Shown one piece after another: positions 6,313 to 12,805 of a DNA stretch of 44,117 nt. The stretch is from the NCBI GenBank assembly GCA_947088345.1, contig CAMUGE010000025.1, positions 1 through 44,117 of the forward strand, read 5' to 3'. Each line of letters starts with the position of its first letter. Position 1 is the first letter of the stretch. Under the pieces are notes generated by a model. It was given only the letters and a program-made list of their open reading frames with translations, made no database searches and was not told the origin of the DNA. Position numbers and translations under genes: made by a program. This stretch comes from an uncultured Roseburia sp. Lineage in GTDB: Bacteria > Bacillota > Clostridia > Lachnospirales > Lachnospiraceae.

Positions 6313-6574
6313 CGTCCACCTCGATCAGTTCATGGGCGGTGCCTTTCCCGGCTCTCAGCTCCTGGACGGATTTCTTCACATAGGCCATGTTCGCCTCGGA
6401 GAAGAAAGGGTCGGTGGTCTGGGCGATCTCAAACGGGATGCGGTTTTCGCGTAAAACTGCTTTCACAAAAAGATTGATTGCAGTAGAAGTATTTAGGCCA
6501 ACATTGGAGCAGAAAGTGTCAAAGCTGGCCTTGTCTTTTTCGTCTACTCTTGCGGTTAAGGTTGCCAGTGCCAT
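6305..6574 (-). CDS. relB: RelB/DinJ-family antitoxin
   Basis: This 89-residue antitoxin begins MALATLTARVDEKDKASFDT, a ribbon-helix-helix start typical of RelB/DinJ proteins. Its C-terminal part (DPFFSEANMAYVKKSVQELR) would wrap and neutralise the toxin. The start at 6574 is chosen because AAGGAGGG lies 6-7 bases upstream; an ATG at 6598 would translate through that site. It precedes and overlaps the YoeB toxin. Autoregulation is likely, since the promoter region at 6605-6636 contains an inverted repeat. Confidence 0.9.
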   Translation of the reverse strand: MALATLTARVDEKDKASFDTFCSNVGLNTSTAINLFVKAVLRENRIPFEIAQTTDPFFSEANMAYVKKSVQELRAGKGTAHELIEVDDE

Positions 6575-6604
6575 AGATCTCCCTCCTTTCGTATTCATGT
6601 TATG

Positions 6605-6636
6605 ATTATAATAGCACTATTGTATGCTAAAAGCAA
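6605..6636 (-). promoter_or_regulatory. Candidate promoter/operator of relB-yoeB
   Basis: On the minus strand there is a perfect -10 TATAAT (6605-6610), with a weak TTGCTT 20 bases upstream. The near-palindrome ATAGCACTAT (6611-6620) abuts the -10 and is a plausible RelB operator. The spacing is long, so the call is tentative. From 6640 to 6960 I see no gene, only AT-rich sequence. Confidence 0.4.
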
Positions 6637-6963
6637 ACGTATGTATTACATATAGGGTAAAATTTACATAAACTGCCGGTTTTTATGGGCTTATATTGGA
6701 AAAAAAGAAACGGGCAGCCCGCATGAGTAAATACTGTACGGTGAGAATCCGCTTCTTCATAGAATAATTGTATCGGAAAGATGCGTTTTCATCAATAGAA
6801 AGTGAAATTTAAATAAATTTTGATGGTTTTGATTGTATCAAAGTTTGTCGGGGAATATAGTATGAAGAATGTAAAAAAATTTTGTGATCCATATATATTC
6901 TGTTTTGGAACAAATAAGTTTTTTTGAGAGAAAGGTATCACTCAAACAACTTATATAATTTAC

Positions 6964-6992
6964 TTGACTTATAAATCTTACCAGTGTAATAT
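6964..6992 (+). promoter_or_regulatory. Promoter with BlaI/MecI-like operator
   Basis: TTGACT (6964-6969), a 17-bp spacer and TAATAT (6987-6992) precede the PBP remnant. The perfect palindrome TTACCAGTGTAA (6978-6989) overlaps the -10. BlaI/MecI operators are of the form TACA/TGTA dyads, so this fits beta-lactam-type regulation by a repressor that is no longer encoded here. Confidence 0.55.
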
Positions 6993-7085
6993 TTTGGCCA
7001 GGGAGAACTAATGTAAAAATCTTGCGACGGTAGTATTTAAATGTGAAATATATTTATTATTATCAGTTTATTTGGAGGGAAAGTA

Positions 7086-7540
7086 ATGGCGAAAAGGAAA
7101 AGCAGACGAAGAAGAAACAGAATCGGAAAGTATTTATGGATCATTGCAGGCATTCCGGTAGCAATTACATCAGGCATGGCAGTATTTATGCTGATTTTAG
7201 CAAAACAGGAAAGTATTATAACGAAACCGGATGAGCTGCTCGTTACCTGTATGAGTTACATTCAGGAGAAAAAATATGAGGAAATGTATCAAATGCTTGA
7301 TGTGGAATCCTCCGGGCAGATCAGTGAGGAGGATTTTGTAAAGCGTAATTCTGCTATCTATGAAAGGGTAGAAATACAGAATATGACAACCGCAATTATT
7401 TCATACCCTGATCTATCCGGGACTATCCTCCACGGACAGAGTAAGGGTTTCCGCTACGCAGGCAAAAAGAGGGGAAATCTTAGACAGAAATGGGCGTGTG
7501 ATTGCAGGAGAGGGTGTTGCATCTTCTGTTTCCGTAATCG
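7086..7540 (+). pseudogene. MecA_N-type penicillin-binding protein, N-terminal fragments
   Basis: The ORF starts with a good GGAGG site, a basic cytoplasmic tail (KRKSRRRRNR), one membrane segment (about residues 16-40) and then an NTF2-like MecA_N domain (ELLVTCMSYIQEKKYEEMYQ, ISEEDFVKRNSAIYE). Around 7415-7425 the frame changes. In another frame the sequence continues as LSSTDRVRVSATQAKRGEIL and DRNGRVIAGEGVASSV, the start of the PBP dimerisation domain. The words CTATCC flank the join (7412-7417 and 7422-7427), so roughly 60 codons were lost by deletion at a short repeat. The remainder, including the transpeptidase domain, is absent, and the sequence runs into a BlaR1 fragment on the other strand. 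It is a dead relic of a low-affinity-type PBP. Confidence 0.75.
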
Positions 7541-7781
7541 TTTCCGTGTTGGGTGATACAGCGTTTTTCCACTTGTCAAGCAATGAGAAAATCTGTGAAG
7601 ATGGGGCCGGGCGAATAGGGATAAACGGAATTGTCAGCAGCCCAGGCAGAAGGAACCATAAATTGAACTGCATCCGGTTGGTCAGGTGATTTCTCAATAT
7701 CTGTTTTATCATAAGAAATCTGGCTATTGTGACGCAGATTAAAATATTGCAAAGAAAAAAACGTATTCCGAAATCTGCCAT
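7530..7781 (-). pseudogene. BlaR1/MecR1-like sensor, N-terminal fragment
   Basis: On the minus strand MADFGIRFFLCNILICVTIA is followed by LRNHLTNRMQFNLWFLLPGL and LTIPFIPIRP, the membrane-spanning N-terminus of M56-family BlaR1/MecR1 antibiotic sensors. The metallopeptidase and sensor domains are missing. At about 7520-7560 it abuts the PBP fragment in convergent orientation. In intact mec/bla loci these genes sit together and are repressed by BlaI/MecI. The start at 7781 is preceded by a GGGCGGG-type site. No BlaI gene is visible upstream. Confidence 0.65.
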
Positions 7782-7851
7782 GCTGATCCCGCCCGTTTTT
7801 TTGCTCTTATTCAGAGGCGTATAAACGAATCCTGCGTTGCCTTTCATAAGA

Positions 7852-7878
7852 AAGCGCCCTTTTTGTCAAAAGGCGCTT
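7852..7878. other. Hairpin upstream of BlaR1 fragment
   Basis: AAGCGCC (7852-7858) pairs with GGCGCTT (7872-7878), extended by TTTT/AAAA inside. It could be a terminator of leftward transcription from the 8087 operon or an attenuator. The remaining 7880-8086 shows no gene. Confidence 0.35.
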
Positions 7879-8086
7879 GATGAATAAGTCTCACAATTAT
7901 AATATTAAAATATTTCAATAGCGAGCAGTTTGTAAACAATGCAAGGATGAGCATGAAACCGAGCTGGGAACAAGCGTGAGTGTAATGCGTATTGGAAAAC
8001 TTCAAATAAATATGACGCAGCACAGTGTTTAGTAAGGATAGAATGCAGACAGGAAATGTGTGATAAATTGTGTTTTTATTCCTGCT

Positions 8087-8866
8087 TTAATTGTTCGCTG
8101 AATGAATTTTTCCCCTTAAAGAGTTTTCGTCCGTTTTGAAATCTTTAAATTTATCTTCATGATCAAGCGAGACCATCCAGTGGCGAATCGGTTCTTTATA
8201 AGTGACCATACCGCTGCATTCGCCTGTTTTTGCAAGTGTATAACCCTCATGGAGCTGATAGCGTCTGATATATCGCCAAAATTTACGGACAGTCATCTGC
8301 ATGATCTGTTCTTCTGTGCAGTTCATTGCGATGACAAGAGAGTCAATATAATCCTCGATCGTTGCTCTCGGCGTATCTTTTGAGAGCGCTTTTTGGGCGT
8401 GAAGCAGCTGCTGCTTTGTATCGTTATTGATAAATTCGTCCGGATCAAAATCAATATCATTCTGGATAATGATAATGCGTCTTATATCCTCAAAAATTTC
8501 TGGCGTTATTGTTTCGCCGTTTACAGAGAACTGCAGGGAATGCGGAATCAGCTGTATCTTTGCCTCCGGACAGCATAGTTGCAGCAGGCGTATGGCATAG
8601 AGGTAATACTCTGACAGGCCGGGCATTTTGTATTCCTCTTCCAGCGCCAGATTCCCGGCGCTGTAGGTGAGAAAATCGAGGTAGGACATGCGGATAATTT
8701 TTTTATCGTGGAACAGACTGTTTTTTGGCACAAGAATAGATGGAGAAAATGTTTCAAACGGTACAACGTCGTTCATAGTCACAGGGTATAATGTAATGGA
8801 ATTGCTGTACGGAAACGGCCTGTTGTAAATCAGATAAGGAAACAGTGTGGTTTTATTAAAGTTCAA
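8087..8866 (-). CDS. Unknown phage-flavoured protein (259 aa), third gene of the RdRP-like operon
   Basis: I do not recognise a named family with certainty. The N-terminus (TTLFPYLIYNRPFPYSNSIT, YPVTMNDVVPFETF, then KIIRMSYLDFL) is reminiscent of conserved clostridial phage morphogenesis proteins. The C-terminal part has helices with TVRKFWRYIRRYQLHEGYTL. There is no signal peptide or membrane segment. Translation probably begins at TTG 8866, with AGGAGG 8 bases upstream, and overlaps the preceding gene by 11 bases, so the two are translationally coupled. It is the last gene of the operon that starts with the polymerase-like gene at 11969. No catalytic motif is apparent; a structural, adaptor or chaperone role is only a guess. 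Confidence 0.7.
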   Translation of the reverse strand: MNFNKTTLFPYLIYNRPFPYSNSITLYPVTMNDVVPFETFSPSILVPKNSLFHDKKIIRMSYLDFLTYSAGNLALEEEYKMPGLSEYYLYAIRLLQLCCPEAKIQLIPHSLQFSVNGETITPEIFEDIRRIIIIQNDIDFDPDEFINNDTKQQLLHAQKALSKDTPRATIEDYIDSLVIAMNCTEEQIMQMTVRKFWRYIRRYQLHEGYTLAKTGECSGMVTYKEPIRHWMVSLDHEDKFKDFKTDENSLRGKIHSANN

Positions 8867-9182
8867 TTCCGGTACCTCCTGAAAATAATTTTTTGTTCAC
8901 CTGCCCGCTGAAATATTTGGATGAATTAGCTTTTACACTGACATGTTCGGGACAGGTCATATGCTGGAACATGCCTTTGGAGTAATTTTTTTTGTCGATA
9001 AAGTTTCGTTCGATACGGATTCCCTGCAGCGGTTTAATTACAACCGGTTCCGATGGAGCGGTTGTGGACAGGCAGTTGAAAATAATATCCTCTGCTGATT
9101 TTAAGATCTGTCGGACGGTTGCAGTGTTGATTTCTTCTCTGTCGGATATTTGCCGGATCAGATTGTCCTGCGTCATAAGCAT
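8856..9182 (-). CDS. HU-like DNA-binding protein (108 aa), divergent
   Basis: The layout matches the HU/IHF fold: two N-terminal helices (NLIRQISDREEINTATVRQI, then LKSAEDIIFNCL), a strand pair (EPVVIKPLQGIRIERNFI) and a final strand-helix (VSVKANSSKYFSGQVN), like the F-K-P-S-K ending of HU proteins. The arm region is atypical and carries a cysteine (HMTCPEHV). Such divergent HU-like proteins occur in phages and domesticated phage loci. AGGAGG lies 6 bases before the ATG at 9182. It sits 42 bases after the polymerase-like gene and overlaps the next gene, so the three form one operon. A role in organising the DNA template for the polymerase-like protein is inference. Confidence 0.55.
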   Translation of the reverse strand: MLMTQDNLIRQISDREEINTATVRQILKSAEDIIFNCLSTTAPSEPVVIKPLQGIRIERNFIDKKNYSKGMFQHMTCPEHVSVKANSSKYFSGQVNKKLFSGGTGIEL

Positions 9183-9224
9183 AAGTATCCTCCTTTTGCA
9201 GTTGCTGAAATTTTTAAATGATTT

Positions 9225-11969
9225 CTACTGTTTGTCGTCTGTTCTTTTGCGCAGTTTTTGCACACGCAGTCGTGTTTTTTCTTTTTGAATTATGGAATTG
9301 CAGCGACGGCATCGTTTTGTCCGCGTCGTCAGGCCAACTTCAACCCATTCTTTGCATTCTGCGCAGCAGATAAATTTTGTTTTTGGCGGATGCAGATTTT
9401 GTCTGAGATTTGCGACAATCTGTGCGCCGTAACAGAGCCACAGGAGCTGCTTTGTGCGTTTCTCCCTGCCATACAGATATTCGACAAGCATATCGGTGAT
9501 TTCCCGGTCGCAAAGTCCGGTCCGGCGGAAGACCTCCCTGATCTTGCAGACAATGTAGCCGATATTTTGAATATCATTTTCTTGGAATACGGACATGTAG
9601 CGATAGGTGCGGTTTAACTTATCATAAAGCGCAGCGACTTCTTTTGCGCAGACGGCCGTTTTATCTGACATCAAAGTCCGGTATGCAAGCGTATCTTCTG
9701 TATGGCGGCGTGTCCGGATTGGCTGATCCGGGATTTTCGTGTAAATTTGATTGACGAGGCTGCCGTTACGTCCGCGCACCTGTGATGCATCCTTATCTTT
9801 CGCATATACGAAAAATGCGGGCAGCAGTGCGTTTGTATATTTTGCAATCTGTGTTTTGATTTCTTTCGGAAATTCAGGTTTGTACAATGTTTTGGCATAG
9901 TCGATTACAAAATTGTTTTGGCAGCAGAGACGCTTTACGCAGTCAACAGCCTGTTGTTTTTCTTCGTCCGATCCGGATAGGAAAACATCATCATTCCAGA
10001 TCTTAGCGATATGATTGCTGTAGATACCGATATTTCCGCCGGTAAAAGCGGCGCACAGTCCTTCGTAAATATGATTCAGATTTAGCTCTGTCGGGCTGGC
10101 TTTTTGCATGTTGTAGTAGAGCGGGACGATTCCGTTCATGTTACGTTCTGCGATTCGGATAAAATCGGGGTCGTAGACCACAAGTGATTTGTCGCCGTCC
10201 ACATCATACATTAATATTTTAGAAATCAGGTCGTGCGTGCTGGCATATAATCCGTTTGTCGTAAACCATTTGCCGATTTTGGCTGCGCGATCCTGGCTGC
10301 TTTCGTGCGCTGCATTCTGCCTGACAGCATGTTCTTTGTATAAGTGCGGGCTTCTGAGACAGTCGAGTTTTTTGTATGCACGCAGCAGCCGGCAATAGAC
10401 TTCCTGGTCGTCCAGCAGTCCGGCCGGCGTTTGGATTTGTCCGAACCAGTACTCGCAGGCAGCGTAGAAATCCGGAAGCAGAAACATGTACTTGCCTTTG
10501 ATTTCCAGCTTTCCGCTTCGATATTTTTTTAGCAGGCTGTTTTTTGCATCGCGCAGTACATCTTTTGCATAGGTATCGTTTAACAGTGCGGGATATAATT
10601 TCAACGCTTCCTGAAACGGCGTCATATTAGTGTTGTACGGTGTGACGCCTAATATTTCCAGCATGGTTTCTTTTGAACTGCAGATATTTTTGATCTTTTC
10701 AGCGGAAGTTTTTGTGAGCAGTGTAATTTCTTCGTCCGTGATATCAGTAAAAGTCTGCAGCATCTGATAATTGATTTTTGCATTTTTTATTCGTTCTTCC
10801 TCCGTACTGCAGATACCGGCGCTGCATCCATATTTTTTGAAATTTGTTTTATACTCATCCCAGTCGTCGTAAAATTTGTACATTTTAAACTGGCTTTTTG
10901 TAAAAATAATTTGGATATCTTCCGCGATAATATTGTGTTTTTGGCCGTAGATATCACGGATCACGGGAGAGTAATTATTTTCTTTCACAAATTTTCGAAA
11001 ATCGAATACGCCGAGCAGCCCTTTCATCCAGGGCGCGCGGAAAATAAAATTTTCGGCAGAGAGCGATGGGAGTATCATGCCGGCGCCGTCTGTATGCGGG
11101 ATCGGTATGCTGCCGGTCTTTCGGGTAATCGAGTAATCCGTCTCGTCCACGAAATCGTAGGAGCCGTTTACCTCTGTTTCAAAGTCGTCAACGACAATGG
11201 CCCGGTCAATATCGAACTGTTCCCATTTGTCGGACGCCGAGTTTGCAAGCGCAAGACAGGCAAGGTATTTGTTGACATTTATGCCTCCTTTCGCATTGAT
11301 TTTATCAATGGTGAGCCCGCACATAATATTTTTTTCAATCCGGTGAAAAACGGATTCTCTGAGAAACACAGCTTTCTTTTGGCGGATCTGTCCGGCAGAC
11401 GAGCTGAAATACAGGTATTTTTCGCCCTGATACAAAAAACCGTAATACAAAAGATCCTTGAAAATATCAAAATGGTAAATCTGTACAATAATCAGTGCGT
11501 CAGTCAGCTCATTCTGCCTGATACCGATTGTTCTGCTTAATACAGAGGAAAAAGCGCAGATCACATTTGTATCTTTTAAATGACTGCGGGAGAGCGTACG
11601 GATATGGTCTGTTCCGTCGGTCAGTTCGTTCTGCCTTATTTTGTTTGAGAGCAGAGTGCGCAGTTTATCTTTTGCATCTTTTCGTTTTTCCCTTTTATGC
11701 AGCAAAATTTTTTGCCAGAACAGATATTCCTGTGCGGCATTGTTCCATTTATTTGTTGCGGCAATGTCAAAACAGTTCGTCTTTTGCGCGTGCAGCTCCT
11801 CGCCGGAGTTTGCGGATTGTTTTAAACCTTTTTCGAGCGCTCTTAATTTTTCCTGCACATACCTTTGTTCTTTGTGGTATTTGCAGCTTTTTATGTACAG
11901 ATTATTTTCATGGCTGCTGAGAAAGTCACAGGTGTCGACAGAATATAAATGATATTGTTGGTCTAACAT
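9225..11969 (-). CDS. RdRP/YonO-like two-barrel RNA polymerase superfamily protein (914 aa)
   Basis: Several motifs of the QDE-1/RDR/YonO polymerase superfamily appear in the right order. They are HTDGAGMILPS (T293-G297; eukaryotic RDRs have S/T-D-G-x-G-x-I-S), APWMKGLLGVFDF about 20 residues later, and the metal-binding signature DVDGD (D589, D591, D593), the family's D-b-D-G-D that holds catalytic magnesium. Then comes AAFTGGNIGIYSNHIAKIWN, like the conserved G-x-x-S-N-x-x-x segment after the active site. Residues 1-130 look coiled-coil-like and basic. The C-terminus has a zinc-ribbon-like C869-x2-C872...C887-x2-C890 and a basic tail. YonO is a DNA-dependent RNA polymerase and RDRs are RNA-dependent; the sequence alone cannot say which applies. 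The ATG at 11969 has AGGAGAGG upstream. It is the first gene of a three-gene operon whose promoter region carries an SOS-type box. Confidence 0.65.
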   Translation of the reverse strand: MLDQQYHLYSVDTCDFLSSHENNLYIKSCKYHKEQRYVQEKLRALEKGLKQSANSGEELHAQKTNCFDIAATNKWNNAAQEYLFWQKILLHKREKRKDAKDKLRTLLSNKIRQNELTDGTDHIRTLSRSHLKDTNVICAFSSVLSRTIGIRQNELTDALIIVQIYHFDIFKDLLYYGFLYQGEKYLYFSSSAGQIRQKKAVFLRESVFHRIEKNIMCGLTIDKINAKGGINVNKYLACLALANSASDKWEQFDIDRAIVVDDFETEVNGSYDFVDETDYSITRKTGSIPIPHTDGAGMILPSLSAENFIFRAPWMKGLLGVFDFRKFVKENNYSPVIRDIYGQKHNIIAEDIQIIFTKSQFKMYKFYDDWDEYKTNFKKYGCSAGICSTEEERIKNAKINYQMLQTFTDITDEEITLLTKTSAEKIKNICSSKETMLEILGVTPYNTNMTPFQEALKLYPALLNDTYAKDVLRDAKNSLLKKYRSGKLEIKGKYMFLLPDFYAACEYWFGQIQTPAGLLDDQEVYCRLLRAYKKLDCLRSPHLYKEHAVRQNAAHESSQDRAAKIGKWFTTNGLYASTHDLISKILMYDVDGDKSLVVYDPDFIRIAERNMNGIVPLYYNMQKASPTELNLNHIYEGLCAAFTGGNIGIYSNHIAKIWNDDVFLSGSDEEKQQAVDCVKRLCCQNNFVIDYAKTLYKPEFPKEIKTQIAKYTNALLPAFFVYAKDKDASQVRGRNGSLVNQIYTKIPDQPIRTRRHTEDTLAYRTLMSDKTAVCAKEVAALYDKLNRTYRYMSVFQENDIQNIGYIVCKIREVFRRTGLCDREITDMLVEYLYGREKRTKQLLWLCYGAQIVANLRQNLHPPKTKFICCAECKEWVEVGLTTRTKRCRRCNSIIQKEKTRLRVQKLRKRTDDKQ

Positions 11970-12005
11970 TTTGCCTCTCCTTTTTCAATTGCGTTTCATG
12001 TGTCT

Positions 12006-12033
12006 AATATATTATTCTCCTTTTTTTGTTCAA
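12006..12033 (-). promoter_or_regulatory. Candidate promoter of the RdRP-like operon
   Basis: On the minus strand TTGAAC (12028-12033), a 16-bp spacer and TATATT (12006-12011) lie 35-60 bases upstream of the ATG at 11969. The SOS-like box at 12048-12059 is 14 bases upstream of this -35, so one box may serve both directions. Confidence 0.45.
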
Positions 12034-12047
12034 AAAATCCGTAAAAG

Positions 12048-12059
12048 GAACAGATGTTC
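12048..12059. promoter_or_regulatory. LexA/SOS box 1
   Basis: GAACAGATGTTC fully fits the Firmicutes LexA consensus GAAC-RNRY-GTTC. It lies between the two divergent promoters. Confidence 0.7.
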
Positions 12060-12069
12060 TAAAATGGTA

Positions 12070-12098
12070 TTGACAAATGCAAACGCATGTTCTATAAT
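12070..12098 (+). promoter_or_regulatory. Consensus sigma-A promoter of sigma-like/DUF262 operon
   Basis: TTGACA (12070-12075), a 17-bp spacer and TATAAT (12093-12098) form a perfect consensus. Such a strong promoter would need tight repression, in line with the SOS-type boxes at 12048-12059 and 12081-12092. The leader contains an inverted repeat, TTGTCAAA/TTTGACAA (12104-12111 and 12125-12132). Confidence 0.8.
12081..12092. promoter_or_regulatory. LexA/SOS box 2 (one mismatch)
   Basis: AAACGCATGTTC matches the GAAC-RNRY-GTTC consensus except for the first base. It occupies the spacer just before the -10 of the rightward promoter, an ideal repression position. Confidence 0.55.
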
Positions 12099-12194
12099 TA
12101 CTGTTGTCAAACGGGAGAAGCAGTTTTGACAATACAGGATGATAGGAGCTGCTTTCCCATTCTATCCACTATATTGGTAAGGCAGGTATTGAAT

Positions 12195-12785
12195 ATGGGA
12201 AAATATGTAGATTTTTATTGCAATGACAATAACAGAGAATTGAAAAAAATAATAGATCCGATTCTGACACAGGAGTTTCGCTGGATTGCGCAAAAGGATT
12301 ACGATGATTTTTATTCATTGGGAGCTCTTGTCGTCTGGGACTGCGAAAAGAAATTTGAAAACAGACAGATCGGGGACAGGCAGTTTCGCAGTTTTCTTTC
12401 TTCCTGTCTGCGCAAGAAGATAAAGTCAAGACTGACCTATATGAACAGGGAGAAGCGTGTTTTTAAAGATGACGATGGAAATCCCGTCTATGAGGTTTCC
12501 ATTGATGCGCTGATTGGCGACGGAGATAAAGAAACGCTGGGAGATCTGATACCCGGCAGGTTTTATCCGGACCAACTGTGCTGTTGGGACGGGGAAGAAG
12601 TATACAGCGATAAGATGCTTCGTTATCTCGGACGCTTGTCCATGCAGCAGAAGCAGGTGTTAAAGCTGATTGTGGCAGGTTTCGTTCCGGATGAAATTAT
12701 GGAGAGACTCCATATAGAAAGGCGGCAGTACGCAGAGTGCAGGGCTGCTATCCGTGCATACCGGAATGTCTCTGTTTTATATTGA
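12195..12785 (+). CDS. Sigma-70-like factor (196 aa)
   Basis: This looks like a compact sigma factor with regions 2 and 4 only. Region-2-like sequence spans DDFYSLGALVVWDCEKKFEN through RSFLSSCLRKKIKSRLTYMN (about residues 38-85). A linker follows with VSIDALIGDGDKETLGDLIP, a phrase common in clostridial sigma factors. The C-terminal region-4-like helix-turn-helix is LSMQQKQVLKLIVAGFVPDE, followed by IMERLHIERRQYAECR. The start at 12195 (MGKYVDFYCNDNN) is chosen because the domain begins there; the ORF is open further upstream, to the promoter -10 region. The ribosome binding site (AGGCAGGT) is modest. It is followed by a DUF262 gene 20 bases on and is divergent from the RdRP-like operon. Whether it directs host RNA polymerase or works with the polymerase-like protein is unknown. 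Confidence 0.7.
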   Translation: MGKYVDFYCNDNNRELKKIIDPILTQEFRWIAQKDYDDFYSLGALVVWDCEKKFENRQIGDRQFRSFLSSCLRKKIKSRLTYMNREKRVFKDDDGNPVYEVSIDALIGDGDKETLGDLIPGRFYPDQLCCWDGEEVYSDKMLRYLGRLSMQQKQVLKLIVAGFVPDEIMERLHIERRQYAECRAAIRAYRNVSVLY

Positions 12786-12805
12786 TTGCACAGGGGGAGA
12801 GAAAT

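Noticed and set aside
6700-6770. CGGGCAGCCCG palindrome and nearby GAATCCGCTTCTTC similar to the type I TA terminator
   Set aside because: The palindrome has a one-base centre and cannot fold as a hairpin. The second word is too short to claim another TA copy.
10911-11540. 209-codon plus-strand ORF
   Set aside because: It is antisense to the RdRP-like gene, has no ribosome binding site and no recognisable motif. The minus-strand frame carries the conserved signatures.
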